DNA of 64,000 bases from Paracoccus mutanolyticus (GTDB lineage Bacteria; Pseudomonadota; Alphaproteobacteria; Rhodobacterales; Rhodobacteraceae): contig NZ_CP030239.1 of NCBI RefSeq assembly GCF_003285265.1, positions 3,442,131 through 3,506,130 on the forward strand, given 5' to 3'. How positions within the stretch are numbered: the first letter of the stretch is position 1; every line of letters starts with the position of its first letter. This document shows positions 1 to 8,418 of the stretch, piece by piece. The notes under the pieces are model-generated. The model made no database searches. It was given only the letters and a program-made list of their open reading frames with translations, and was not told the DNA's origin. Both the position numbers and the translations under genes were made by a program.

Positions 1-265
1 TTCTTGAAGATCCGCATCGGCGGCAGCGCCTGCGCGGCGCGGCGCACGGCCGCGGTGGCAGAGGCCGGGTCGATCTCGCGGCTGGCGGTGGTGACGGCCA
101 GGATGTCCGGGGCGCGGGCCAGCGCCGCCGCGACATGGTCGGGGCCCAGCGCCACCGACACCCGCAGCCCCCGGGCCGCGAAGGGCGCCGAGGATCCAGC
201 GCGCCGGTCAGGTCGTCGGCGATCAGCGCCAGCGCGGGCGGCGCGCCCCCTGGCTTCGGGCTCAT
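1..265 (-). pseudogene. Four-carbon sugar-acid kinase (DUF1537/OtnK-like), N-terminal part, frameshifted and cut by window edge
   Basis: The reverse strand starts with an ATG that overlaps the stop of the tctA gene (ATGA) and soon reads LIADDLTGALD, the nucleotide-site motif at the N-terminus of the four-carbon acid sugar kinase family. After ALD the frame must shift by one base; it then continues SAPFAARGLRVSVALG and runs to the window edge as APDILAVTTASREIDP, again typical of the family. One base is missing near position 200. The family phosphorylates C4 sugar acids such as erythronate or threonate. Position as last gene of the tripartite transporter operon suggests that the imported acid is a hydroxylated carboxylate. 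The family call is good; the substrate is unknown. Confidence 0.72.
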
Positions 266-1761
266 TCCTCGAACGCGACCTCGCGCGTCTTGCGGACCTT
301 GGGCAGCAGCATCATGACCAGGCACAGGGCAGCCAGGGCCAGCAGCGTGGCCGAGATCGGCCGCGTCACGAACACGGTCGGATCCCCCCTGCCCGTCAGC
401 ATGGCGCGGCGCAGATTTTCCTCCAGCATCGGGCCAAGGACCAGACCCAGCAGCAGCGGCGTGGGTTCGCACCCCAGTTTCATGAAGACATAGCCGAGCA
501 GACCGAAACCGACCATCAGCATCACGTCGAAGGTGCTGTTGCTGACCGTATAGACGCCCACGCAGCACAGCGCGACGATGATGGGAAACAGCATGCGGTA
601 AGGCACCGACAGCAGCTTGACCCAGATTCCGATCAGCGGCAGGTTCAGCACCACCAGCATCAGGTTGCCGATCCACATGCTGGCGATCAGGCCCCAGAAC
701 AGCGCCGGTTCGGTCGAGATGATGTTCGGACCCGGCGTGACGCCGTGCAGGATCAGCGCCCCGACCATCATCGCCATGGTCGCATTGGCCGGAATGCCCA
801 GCGTCAGAAGCGGGATAAAGCTGGTCTGCGCCCCGGCGTTGTTGGCGCTTTCGGGCGCGGCGACCCCTTCGATGGCGCCGTTGCCGAAACGCTCGGGCGT
901 CTTGGACACGCGCTTTTCCAGCAGATAGGCCGCGAAGGCACCGATGGTGGCGCCGCCGCCGGGCAGGATGCCCAGGACCGAGCCGATGCCCGTGCCGCGC
1001 AGCACCGGCTTGACGATGCGGCGGAAATCCTCGCGCGTCAACAGCAGCGAACCGACCCGGCCGACCGAGGATGCGCGGGCGGATTCGTCTTCGAGGTTCT
1101 GGCAGATCTCGGCCAGGCCGAACAGGCCCATGGCGATGGCGACGAACTCCAGCCCGTCCAGCAGTTCGCTCTGGCCAAAGGTCAGCCGCGATGCGCCGGT
1201 GTACATGTCCTGTCCGACCAGCCCCAGGATGACGCCCACCACGATCATCGCCAGCGCCTTGACGACCGACCCCGAGGCCATGGCGACCGAGGCCACCAGT
1301 CCCAGAAGCATCAGCGAGAAATACTCGGCCGGGCCAAAGCTCAGCGCGACGCCCGACAGCAGCGGTCCCATCGTCGCGATGATCAGCGTGGCGACCGAAC
1401 CGGCAAAGAACGACCCCAGCGCGGCGGTCGCCAGCGCCTTGCCGGCCTGCCCCTGCCGCGCCATCTTGTAGCCGTCCAGTGCCGTCACGACCGAGGACGC
1501 CTCGCCCGGCAGGTTGATCAGGATCGCGGTGGTCGAACTGCCGTATTGCGCGCCATAGAAGATGCCGGCCAGCATGATCAGCGCGGTCACCGGGTCCAGC
1601 CCGAAGGTCAGCGGCAGCAGCATGGCGATGGTCGCGACCGGGCCAAGCCCGGGCAGCACGCCGATCAGCGTTCCGACAAGCGCGCCAAGGAAGCAGTAAA
1701 GCAGGTTTGTCAGGCTGAGCGCCGTCGAAAAACCCAGGCCAAGATCAGCGATCAGGGTCAT
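262..1761 (-). CDS. tctA: Tripartite tricarboxylate transporter large membrane subunit (TctA)
   Basis: 499 residues and about a dozen hydrophobic segments, the usual size for TctA, the large permease subunit of the TTT family of Na+- or H+-coupled, binding-protein-dependent carboxylate importers. The N-terminal GVLPGLGPVATIAMLLP and the internal GILPGGGATIGAF are the two family glycine-rich repeats. The start chosen is MTLIADLG, whose ATG overlaps the tctB stop; a longer open frame upstream is only a shadow of tctB. The downstream kinase overlaps by four bases, so tctC-tctB-tctA-kinase are one transcription unit. The frame is intact. The substrate cannot be read from the sequence. Confidence 0.93.
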   Translation of the reverse strand: MTLIADLGLGFSTALSLTNLLYCFLGALVGTLIGVLPGLGPVATIAMLLPLTFGLDPVTALIMLAGIFYGAQYGSSTTAILINLPGEASSVVTALDGYKMARQGQAGKALATAALGSFFAGSVATLIIATMGPLLSGVALSFGPAEYFSLMLLGLVASVAMASGSVVKALAMIVVGVILGLVGQDMYTGASRLTFGQSELLDGLEFVAIAMGLFGLAEICQNLEDESARASSVGRVGSLLLTREDFRRIVKPVLRGTGIGSVLGILPGGGATIGAFAAYLLEKRVSKTPERFGNGAIEGVAAPESANNAGAQTSFIPLLTLGIPANATMAMMVGALILHGVTPGPNIISTEPALFWGLIASMWIGNLMLVVLNLPLIGIWVKLLSVPYRMLFPIIVALCCVGVYTVSNSTFDVMLMVGFGLLGYVFMKLGCEPTPLLLGLVLGPMLEENLRRAMLTGRGDPTVFVTRPISATLLALAALCLVMMLLPKVRKTREVAFEE

Positions 1762-2243
1762 GCCGCACCCCCGAACTGCAGCCAGGGCCCCACCAGCCGG
1801 AACGGCAGGCCCAGCGCCTCGGCAAAGATCAGCCAGCCGACGACGGCGGCCAGGGCGGCAAGGCCAAGCCCGGGCACCAGGCGGAACTGGCGGCTGGCCG
1901 AGGCGGCGATCAGCACCGTGCCGAAGATCGCCGTCGGCAGGCCCAGCGGCGCCAGCGTCAGCGCAAAGAACACGCCCGAGCCGCAGATGACCAGCATCCG
2001 GCCCCAGGCGAGCGGCGCGGTGGCGTTTTCGGGCGTGGCGCTGCGCAGCCCTTCGACCAGGGTCAGCAGGCCCAGAAAGGCCAGCAGGCCGCACAGGATC
2101 ATCGGGAACATTCCCGGCCCCATGCGGACGCCGCTGCCCATCGGCAGGTGATGCGCACCCCAGGCGACGATCCCGGCGATAACCAGGAACAGCAGGCCCG
2201 CCAGCACGTCCTGATTGCGAAGAAGAATCTGACTGCGCGTCAT
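1758..2243 (-). CDS. tctB: Tripartite tricarboxylate transporter small membrane subunit (TctB)
   Basis: About 161 residues with four hydrophobic segments (the first begins near residue 12, DVLAGLLFLVIAG), matching the small TctB subunit that pairs with TctA. MTRSQILLRNQD was preferred as start because the family begins near this point; an in-frame extension of 15 residues is possible. The stop overlaps the tctA start (ATGA), showing translational coupling. Sequence conservation in this subunit is low, so the call rests on size, topology and position between tctC and tctA. Confidence 0.88.
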   Translation of the reverse strand: MTRSQILLRNQDVLAGLLFLVIAGIVAWGAHHLPMGSGVRMGPGMFPMILCGLLAFLGLLTLVEGLRSATPENATAPLAWGRMLVICGSGVFFALTLAPLGLPTAIFGTVLIAASASRQFRLVPGLGLAALAAVVGWLIFAEALGLPFRLVGPWLQFGGAA

Positions 2244-2306
2244 GGGATGCCTTGTGTGGAATGCAGGTGGATGGCCGCGCCGGGCCACGCGCCGGCGCGA
2301 CGGCGG

Positions 2307-3278
2307 TTACTTGTTCATCCCGTACATGCCGAGATCGCGGATGACGCCTTCGGCCATCGCGCTGTCGGCATGGGCGAGTTCGGAATAGCCGGCGCCGTCG
2401 CGGTAATCGACGAACTCGCCCATCTCATCCATCTTCTTGACGAAATCGGGGTCCTGGAAGGTCTTTTCCAGCGCGCCCGCCAGCGTGGCGCGCACGTCAT
2501 CGGGCAGGCCCTTGGGCGCGATGATGCCCTTCCACGACGACCAGGTGAAATCGACGCCCTTCTCGACGGCGGTCGGCACATCGGGGAAGGTGTCGATCCG
2601 CTTGGCTTCCATGATGAACAGCGGCTTCATCGCGCCGGATTCGACATGCGGCTTGGCCTCGGCGGGCGTTGAGGTCACGGCGTCGATATGGCCGCCGGCG
2701 CAGGCGGTCAGCGCCTCGGACGCGCCGCCGAAGGGAACCGGCTCATAGCTGGTGGCAGAGATCTTGCCGAAGGCCTCGATCGCCAGGTGGTCGGCGCCAC
2801 CCGACCCCGAGTTGCCGACAAGCGTCGCGCCCGGATTGGCCTTGGCATGGTCGATGAATTCCTCGAACGTCGAGAAGGGCGCGCCCTTGCAGGCCATCAC
2901 GACCTTGAGGTTGCGGCCCATCATGGCGATGAAGTCGACATCGTCCAGGGTATAGGTGGTCGAGCCATAATGCGGCAGCAACGCGATGGGCCCCTGCGCG
3001 CCCGTGCCCAGCGTGTAGCCGTCGGCAGGAGCACTCAGCGCCTGGCCGGTGCCGATGGACCCGCCGCCACCCGGCACGTTCCGCACCACGACGGTGGAGT
3101 TCGGCAGATATTTCTGCAGGGTTTCGGCCATGATGCGCACGGAAAGGTCGGTGCCGCCACCGGCCGCATAGGGCACGATGACCTCGACCGGCCGGCTGGG
3201 GTAGTCGTCGGCCTGAGCCGATGCGGCAAGAGCAAACGTTGCCGCCGCGATGGCGACCCCTTGGGTCAGCTTGTTCAT
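2307..3278 (-). CDS. tctC: TTT-family periplasmic substrate-binding protein (TctC/Bug type)
   Basis: 323 residues with a clear signal peptide (MNKLTQ, hydrophobic core, cleavage after ASAQA) and mature start DDYPSRPVEVIVPYAAGGGTD, the hallmark of the Bug/TctC binding-protein family. A good ribosome site (GGAGG, eight bases upstream) supports the MNKL start over a longer frame. The protein should capture a carboxylate in the periplasm and deliver it to TctB-TctA encoded just downstream. A 63-base gap separates it from tctB. Bug proteins bind many different carboxylates, so no substrate is assigned. The frame is intact. Confidence 0.92.
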   Translation of the reverse strand: MNKLTQGVAIAAATFALAASAQADDYPSRPVEVIVPYAAGGGTDLSVRIMAETLQKYLPNSTVVVRNVPGGGGSIGTGQALSAPADGYTLGTGAQGPIALLPHYGSTTYTLDDVDFIAMMGRNLKVVMACKGAPFSTFEEFIDHAKANPGATLVGNSGSGGADHLAIEAFGKISATSYEPVPFGGASEALTACAGGHIDAVTSTPAEAKPHVESGAMKPLFIMEAKRIDTFPDVPTAVEKGVDFTWSSWKGIIAPKGLPDDVRATLAGALEKTFQDPDFVKKMDEMGEFVDYRDGAGYSELAHADSAMAEGVIRDLGMYGMNK

Positions 3279-3346
3279 TGAAACCTCCAAAGCAGCCCGG
3301 CCCTCCTGCCAAGCAATGGAGGGAACCATGCACATTACCGCTCATG

Positions 3347-3356
3347 TTGTCAACAA
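3347..3356. promoter_or_regulatory. Possible GntR-type operator upstream of tctC
   Basis: The decamer TTGTCAACAA fits the TTGT-N2-ACAA dyad used by many GntR-family regulators and lies about 70 bases upstream of tctC, at the edge of an AT-rich stretch likely to hold the promoter. No regulator gene for this operon is visible in the window, so the assignment is tentative. Confidence 0.28.
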
Positions 3357-3831
3357 GTCCGTTTTCTTTGGGTGGATCGCTTTGGGTATAGTAAATTAAG
3401 TTTTTGATTTTCAATAGTTATTATTTTTATGGTCGGGCTGGTAGAAAACTTAATCTCTTTACAACTATCCCGCCGTTCCGGCATCTTCCGGAAAGACGGA
3501 TCAGAGGGCGAGGACCAGCACAACGTCTTGCGCGCGGTCAACGGCGCTCCGCCACCCTCCGGGCAAACGGGCTCAGCCACCTTTCCGAAAGAAACAACAG
3601 GAGGATTTCTCGACACCCACGCCATCGACGCGCGTTCGCATCACGGCTGGCCGAACTCATGTGGCGCTGTCCATCAAGGGGAAGCCGGCCCACAGGCCCG
3701 CAGCGCAGCCAATCGGTTCAGCCTGACCGACTCTCGGCGTGAATGTCGCCGGTCGACGCCGCGCGTCCCAAAAAGCAGTTGCGCGGTCCCGACATATCGC
3801 CGGAACCGCCGTGGGGTCGTCTTTCAACGCA
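3357..3831. other. Gene-free stretch between tctC and fcs
   Basis: No frame here resembles a known protein. The part at about 3380-3450 is strikingly AT-rich for this genome, consistent with a promoter region for the tctCBA operon. The rest (3450-3830) has normal GC with short, unconvincing frames on both strands. It may be the remains of a regulator gene, but nothing recognisable is left. Confidence 0.5.
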
Positions 3832-3866
3832 ATGCGCCGGGGCGATCCGTCACCGCCCCGGCGCAT
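3832..3866 (-). terminator. Strong hairpin downstream of fcs, likely terminator
   Basis: A perfect 13-base inverted repeat (ATGCGCCGGGGCG and its complement) with a 9-base loop begins 14 bases after the fcs stop codon. There is no good T run on either strand, but the stem is very stable and its position at the end of the vdh-ech-fcs unit fits a transcription end point. Confidence 0.6.
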
Positions 3867-3879
3867 CGCCCAAGGGCCG

Positions 3880-5367
3880 TTACAGGCCCTGTTTCAGCAC
3901 ATGCTTCATCACCTTGCCCGATCCGGTGCGGGGCAGGCTGTCCACGACGCGGAATTCCTTGGGCACCTTGTAGCGGGCGATCAGGCGCTGGCAATGCAGG
4001 GCCAGTTCCTCGGGCGCCGGGTTCGCGCCCCGCGCGGGCACGATGAAGGCGCAGCCGACCTCGCCCCAGCGGTCGTCGGGAATGCCGATCACCGCCACCT
4101 CGCGCACGGCGGCATGTTCGACCAGCGCGGCCTCGACCTCGACCGGATAGACGTTCTCGCCGCCCGAGATGAACATGTCCTTCTTGCGATCCGCGATGCT
4201 GATGAACCCGTCGCCGTCGCGGATGCCGATGTCGCCGGTCCTGATCCAGCCGTCGGCGGTAAAGGCGCGGTCGCGTTCCTCGGGTCGGTTCCAGTAGCCG
4301 GGGATGACGTTCAGGCCAAAGACCAGAACCTCGCCCGCCGTGCCGTCCGGCACGTCGCGGTCCTGTTCGTCGACCAGCCGCACCGCGGTCAGCGGACCCG
4401 GCAACCCCACCGCGCCAGCCTTGTCGCGGATCAGGTCGGGGTTCAGCGGCATGCCCAGCGTGGTCCCCGTCTCGGTCATGCCATAGCCGTCGACCATGCG
4501 CACGCCCTGGTCCAGCCACCAGCGGATATGCGCGGGCGGGTTCGGCGCGCCGCCGGTGAACAGCGCCTTGAGGCTGGTCCAGCGGTCGGGGGCAAAGTTC
4601 GGGGCATGGCGCAGCGCCTCGGCCATCTGCGGGACGCAGAAGTAATGCGTGACGCCGAATTCTGCGTCGCCCAGCCGGTCGTTGGTGCGTTCAGGGTCGA
4701 AGCCGGGAGAAACCAGGATCTTGCCGCCGCGCAAAAGCGGCGGCCAGATCTGGGTGACGATGCCGATGACATGAAACATCGGGCTGTCGCACAGGAATAC
4801 GGCCCCGGTATCGACCTCGCCCAGCACGTTGAAGTTCACCGCCGTCGCCAGCAGGAACTGCGAGGTCAGCATCGCCCCCTTGGGCGTCCCGGACGTGCCC
4901 GAGGTGTAAAGGATGATGCAGCAATCCATGCCCGAATGCGGCGGACAGCGCGGCGCGGGACCTGCCGCGTCCACGGCGGCGGCGAAGTCCTGCATGGTCA
5001 TCGCCGAACAGCCCGGCGGCAGCTCGGGCGTCTCCTGATCCGAAACCAGCAGGCGCGGCGTGCAGTCCAGCATCAGCCGCCCCAGTTCCGGCAGCGACAG
5101 CCGCCAGTTCAGCGGCACGAAGATCGCGCCGATGCGCATCAGCGCCTGCTGCAGGATGACCTGATGCACGCTGTTGCGGGCCAGCGCCGCCACCCGGTCG
5201 CCTCGGGTGACGCCGCCCTTGGTCAGGACCGCGACAGCGCGCTGGATGTCGCAGTCGAGATCGCGATAGCGCCAGCGCCGGTCGGTCGCCAGATCGGCGG
5301 CGGCCAGCGTCTCGGGCCGCAGCCGCGCGTGCAGCGCGACCGGGTCCGGCGAGATGAAATCGAGCAT
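3880..5367 (-). CDS. fcs: Acyl-CoA synthetase, probable feruloyl-CoA synthetase (Fcs)
   Basis: 495 residues, ANL superfamily. The phosphate-binding motif YTSGTSGTPKG lies at residues 154-164, the adenylation motif GYGMTET at 294-300, the hinge region GDIGIRDGDGFISIADRKKDM follows, and the C-terminal catalytic lysine sits in PRTGSGKVMK. The start has a strong GGAGGAGG site. Size and context match the short, actinobacterial-type feruloyl-CoA synthetases that activate ferulate with ATP and CoA. The gene follows ech by 23 bases and vdh before it, forming the classical CoA-dependent, non-beta-oxidative ferulate pathway. The ligase family is certain; ferulate or a related hydroxycinnamate as substrate is inferred from the neighbours. 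Confidence 0.87.
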   Translation of the reverse strand: MLDFISPDPVALHARLRPETLAAADLATDRRWRYRDLDCDIQRAVAVLTKGGVTRGDRVAALARNSVHQVILQQALMRIGAIFVPLNWRLSLPELGRLMLDCTPRLLVSDQETPELPPGCSAMTMQDFAAAVDAAGPAPRCPPHSGMDCCIILYTSGTSGTPKGAMLTSQFLLATAVNFNVLGEVDTGAVFLCDSPMFHVIGIVTQIWPPLLRGGKILVSPGFDPERTNDRLGDAEFGVTHYFCVPQMAEALRHAPNFAPDRWTSLKALFTGGAPNPPAHIRWWLDQGVRMVDGYGMTETGTTLGMPLNPDLIRDKAGAVGLPGPLTAVRLVDEQDRDVPDGTAGEVLVFGLNVIPGYWNRPEERDRAFTADGWIRTGDIGIRDGDGFISIADRKKDMFISGGENVYPVEVEAALVEHAAVREVAVIGIPDDRWGEVGCAFIVPARGANPAPEELALHCQRLIARYKVPKEFRVVDSLPRTGSGKVMKHVLKQGL

Positions 5368-5390
5368 GGTGTCCTCCTCCCTGCCCGGTC

Positions 5391-6217
5391 TCAGCCCTGC
5401 CGGCTCTTGTCATAGGCGCCCAGGCCGGGCTTGTAGGATTTCTCGTCGATGAACTGGCGGATGCCTTCCTTGCGGCCTTCGTTGTCGTAGCTGTTCGCGG
5501 CCTCCTGGGCGCGGACCAGGTAATCCTCGGCCTCGTCATAGGTCATCAGGCCGACGCGGCGCACGGCATCCTTGGTGGCTTCAGCGCAACGGGGTTCTTC
5601 TCCATCAGCCTGCGGGCAACCTCGGTCACGCGGTCCTTCAGTTGCGCCAGCGGCAGGGATTCGTTGACCAGCCCCCAGTCGGCGGCGGTCTGGCCGTCGA
5701 TCGGCTCGCCCAGCATGGCGTGATACATGGCCTTGCGGAAGGGCAGCAGTTCCACCGCCACCTTGGTCGCGCCGCCGCCGGGCAGGATGCCCCAGTTGAT
5801 TTCCGACAGGCCGAACTTCGCCTCATCCGCCGCAAACGCCAGATCGCAGGCGAACAGCGGACCATAACCGCCGCCAAAGCACCAGCCGTTCACCATGGCG
5901 ATGGTCGGCTTCTGGTACCAGCGCAGCCGACGCCACCAGCCATAGGATTCGCGCTGCGCCTTGCGGGTGCCTTTCAGGCCATCCGCCTCGGTCTCGCGGA
6001 AATACTCCTTGAGGTCCATGCCGGCGGTCCAGGCCAGGCCTTCGCCGGTCAGCACCAGAACGCCCACGTCGTCGCGGAATTCCAGTTCGTCCAGCGCCTC
6101 CATCATGGCGCGGTTCAGGGTGGGGGACATGGCGTTGCGCTTGTCCGGGCGGTTGAAGCGCAGCCTGGCGATGCCGTCCTGCACGTCATAGGCGACGGTG
6201 TCGTGATCGTTTGCCAT
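5391..6217 (-). pseudogene. ech: p-Hydroxycinnamoyl-CoA hydratase/lyase (feruloyl-CoA hydratase/aldolase), one frameshift
   Basis: Crotonase family. WTAGMDLKEYFRE (about residue 62) and NGWCFGGG (about 110) are the signature of hydroxycinnamoyl-CoA hydratase-lyases, which hydrate feruloyl-CoA and split it to vanillin and acetyl-CoA. The frame is open to MEKNPVAL, then one C/G is missing near 5580. In the corrected frame it continues with TYDEAEDYLVRAQEAANSYD and KSYKPGLGAYDKSR to a TGA at 5391, giving a full-length protein of about 275 residues. The single loss next to a GC run suggests a sequence error rather than decay. Placed between vdh and fcs in one operon. Confidence 0.88.
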
Positions 6218-6250
6218 CTTGAGGTTCCTTTCGGGATATGCGGTGCCGCG

Positions 6251-6272
6251 CCGCGCCGAGGGTTCGGCGCGG
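6251..6272. other. Intercistronic hairpin between vdh and ech
   Basis: A perfect 9-base inverted repeat (CCGCGCCGA and complement) with a 4-base loop lies in the 83-base gap between vdh and ech. It could reduce read-through, or protect the vdh message, within the operon. There is no T tract. Confidence 0.4.
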
Positions 6273-6300
6273 GCGTCGCGGCGGGGATGCGACAGGCGGT

Positions 6301-7752
6301 TTACAGCGGGTAGTGGCCCGGCTGGGTCTCGATGGTGATCCAGCGCAGTTCGGTGAATTCGGCGATGCCGGCCTTGCCGCCGAAACGACCATAGCCCGAG
6401 GCCTTGGTGCCGCCGAAGGGCATCTGCGCCTCGTCATGGACGGTCGGGCCGTTGATGTGGCAGATGCCCGACTTGATCCGGCCGACCACGGTCAGCGCGC
6501 GGGCCACGTCGCTGCGCAAACACCGCCGCGACAGCCCGTATTCGGTGTCGTTCGCGATGCGGATCGCGTCGTCTTCGTCCGCGGCGCGGAAGATGGCGAC
6601 GACCGGGCCGAAGCTTTCCTCGGTGGCGATGCGCATCTCGGGCGTCACGCGGTCCACGACCTGGGCGGGCATCAGCACGCCCTCGGCCGCGCCCGCCGAA
6701 TGGATCTCGGCGCCCTTGGCGCGGGCGTCCTCGATCAGTGCCGTCACCTTTTCGACCGTATGAGCATCGACCACGGCGCCCAGCGGCGCCTTGCCGTCGC
6801 GCGGATCGCCGGCCTTCAACGCGGCGGCGCGGGCGGTGAAGCGGGCGACGAAGTCGTCCGCGATCTCGGGCGCCAGGATGATGCGCTCGGTGGACATGCA
6901 GATCTGGCCCTGGTTGAAGAAGGCGCCAAAGATCGCGGCCTTGACCGCCACGTCCAGGTCGGCGTCGCGCAGCACGAGGAACGGCGCCTTGCCGCCCAGT
7001 TCCAGCAGCACGGGTTTCAGCTGGCGCGCGGCACGTTCGGCGATGATCCGGCCCACCTTCGTCGAGCCGGTGAAGTTGATGCGGCGGATCGCGGGATGAT
7101 CGACCAGCGCGCCGACGATCTCGCCCGCGTCCTCGGGGGCGTTGGTGACCAGGCTGACGAGGCCCGCAGGCAGGCCGCCCTCATCCAGCGCCTCGACGAT
7201 CAGGCCGTGCGTGCGCGGGCAGATCTCGCTGGCCTTGAAGACCACCGCATTGCCGCAGGCAAGCGGCGTCGCCAGGGCGCGCACGCCCAGGATGACCGGC
7301 GCGTTCCAGGGCGCGATGCCCAGGCAGACGCCCGCCGGTTCGCGTACGCCCATCGAGATGCAGCCGGGCTTGTCCGAGGGGATCACCTCGCCCGCGACCT
7401 GGGTGGTCAGGGCGGCGGCCTCGCGCAGCATCGAGGAGGCGATGGCGACGTTGAAGCGCGCCCAGGGCTCGGTCGCGCCGGTTTCCTCGGCCATGGCGGT
7501 GACAAAGGCATCGCCCCTGGCGGCCAGCGCGTCGGCAGCCTTCAGCAGCACCGCGCGCCGCGCATTGGGGCCAAGCGCGGCCCAGGCCGGAAAGGCGGCG
7601 GCCGCGGCATCGGCGGCGGCACTGGCGTCCGCCACGCTGGCGGCGGGCGCCGCGCTGGCCATCGCGCCGGTGACCGGGTTCAGGCGGCGGAACGTGCGCC
7701 CGTCGGATGCGACACGCTCGGCACCCGCGATTTTCATGCTGACGAAGCTCAT
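6301..7752 (-). CDS. vdh: Vanillin (aromatic aldehyde) dehydrogenase
   Basis: 483 residues, NAD(P)-dependent aldehyde dehydrogenase family. ELGGK carries the general-base glutamate (about residue 250), GQICMST the catalytic cysteine (about 285), and FTGST the cofactor-loop glycine motif. The start MSFVSMK has a GGGAGG site 7 bases upstream; a longer frame exists but lacks support. In the ferulate operon it should oxidise vanillin to vanillate. Near 6520 the protein reads SRRCLRSD where the family usually has an SAAVF-x-x-D stretch, as if a base were lost and another gained within about 15 bases. The enzyme family is certain, the vanillin specificity inferred. Confidence 0.88.
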   Translation of the reverse strand: MSFVSMKIAGAERVASDGRTFRRLNPVTGAMASAAPAASVADASAAADAAAAAFPAWAALGPNARRAVLLKAADALAARGDAFVTAMAEETGATEPWARFNVAIASSMLREAAALTTQVAGEVIPSDKPGCISMGVREPAGVCLGIAPWNAPVILGVRALATPLACGNAVVFKASEICPRTHGLIVEALDEGGLPAGLVSLVTNAPEDAGEIVGALVDHPAIRRINFTGSTKVGRIIAERAARQLKPVLLELGGKAPFLVLRDADLDVAVKAAIFGAFFNQGQICMSTERIILAPEIADDFVARFTARAAALKAGDPRDGKAPLGAVVDAHTVEKVTALIEDARAKGAEIHSAGAAEGVLMPAQVVDRVTPEMRIATEESFGPVVAIFRAADEDDAIRIANDTEYGLSRRCLRSDVARALTVVGRIKSGICHINGPTVHDEAQMPFGGTKASGYGRFGGKAGIAEFTELRWITIETQPGHYPL

Positions 7753-7812
7753 GCTTTTCCTCCCTAAAAGGGTTTGCCCGCATCGTGAACCGAATCGCGC
7801 CCCGGGCCAACT

Positions 7813-7858
7813 GCTATGAAACATAGCGATTGACTGTTATATTGCATAGCATTATTTT
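7813..7858. promoter_or_regulatory. marR/vdh divergent promoter with palindromic operator
   Basis: GCTATG-AAA-CATAGC (7813-7827) is a perfect dyad, and a third half-site GCATAGC lies at 7844-7850. TTGACT (7830-7835) and TATTTT (7853-7858), 17 bases apart, form a plausible sigma-70 promoter for marR with the third half-site inside the spacer. The dyad sits between the divergent vdh and marR starts, where a MarR-type repressor of hydroxycinnamate catabolism would be expected to bind and be released by the CoA ester. Confidence 0.62.
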
Positions 7859-7890
7859 CATCTCCATCGAAGGCACCCACGGAAGCAGCC

Positions 7891-8366
7891 ATGCCCGGAG
7901 AATTCTTGAAGAAAGCCCAAGAAACCGGCGCCGAATCGCCCCTGCAACTGCGCGACCTGATCGGCTATCACCTCAAGCGCGCTTCGGCCTGGGACCTGCA
8001 TGGCGCCAATGCCGCGCTTGAGGCGGCGGGCCTGCGCACCGTGTCGATGAGCGTGCTTTTGACCATCACGGAATGGCCCGGCGTCAGCGCGGCCGAGATC
8101 TGCCGCAGCCTGCGCATGCAGCGCGCCAACATCGTGGCGGTTCTGGCCGAACTGGAATCGCGCGGCCTGTTCCTGCGCGAGGCCGATCCCGAGGACAACC
8201 GCGTCCAGCGCCTGTTCCCGACCGCCAAGGGCCGCGAGGAGGCGCAGCGCATGCTGGGCCTGATCCGCGCGCAGAGGACCGGATGCTGGCCGGCCTGACC
8301 CTGGCCGAGCGCGACGAGTTGCGCCGCATGCTGGCGATCATCTGGAGAGAGGACGGCGAAGGCTAG
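7891..8366 (+). pseudogene. MarR-family regulator of the hydroxycinnamate genes, one frameshift near the end
   Basis: About 158 residues once corrected. The winged-helix part is clear: SAAEICRSLRMQRANIVAVLAELESRGLF (helix-turn-helix at about residues 67-95) followed by the wing DPEDNRVQRLFPT. Near 8270 one base is lost or gained, and the other frame gives EDRMLAGLTLAERDELRRML, the usual MarR C-terminal dimerisation helix, to a stop at 8366. It is divergent from vdh-ech-fcs and upstream of the transporter gene, the arrangement of FerC/CouR-type repressors that respond to hydroxycinnamoyl-CoA. The role is inferred from family and context. Confidence 0.82.
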
Positions 8367-8418
8367 GCCCCGCCGCAACATCCGCGGGGAGAAGAGGCCC
8401 CGCCCAAGGGAGGAAACC

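Noticed and set aside
4..2151. Long plus-strand open frame (715 codons) opposite tctA-tctB
   Set aside because: Arg/Gln/His-rich translation without any family signal; it is the antisense shadow of GC-rich genes.
3404..4046. Short plus-strand frames in the tctC-fcs gap as a small regulator gene
   Set aside because: No helix-turn-helix or other motif, poor ribosome sites, and composition that changes abruptly along the frame.
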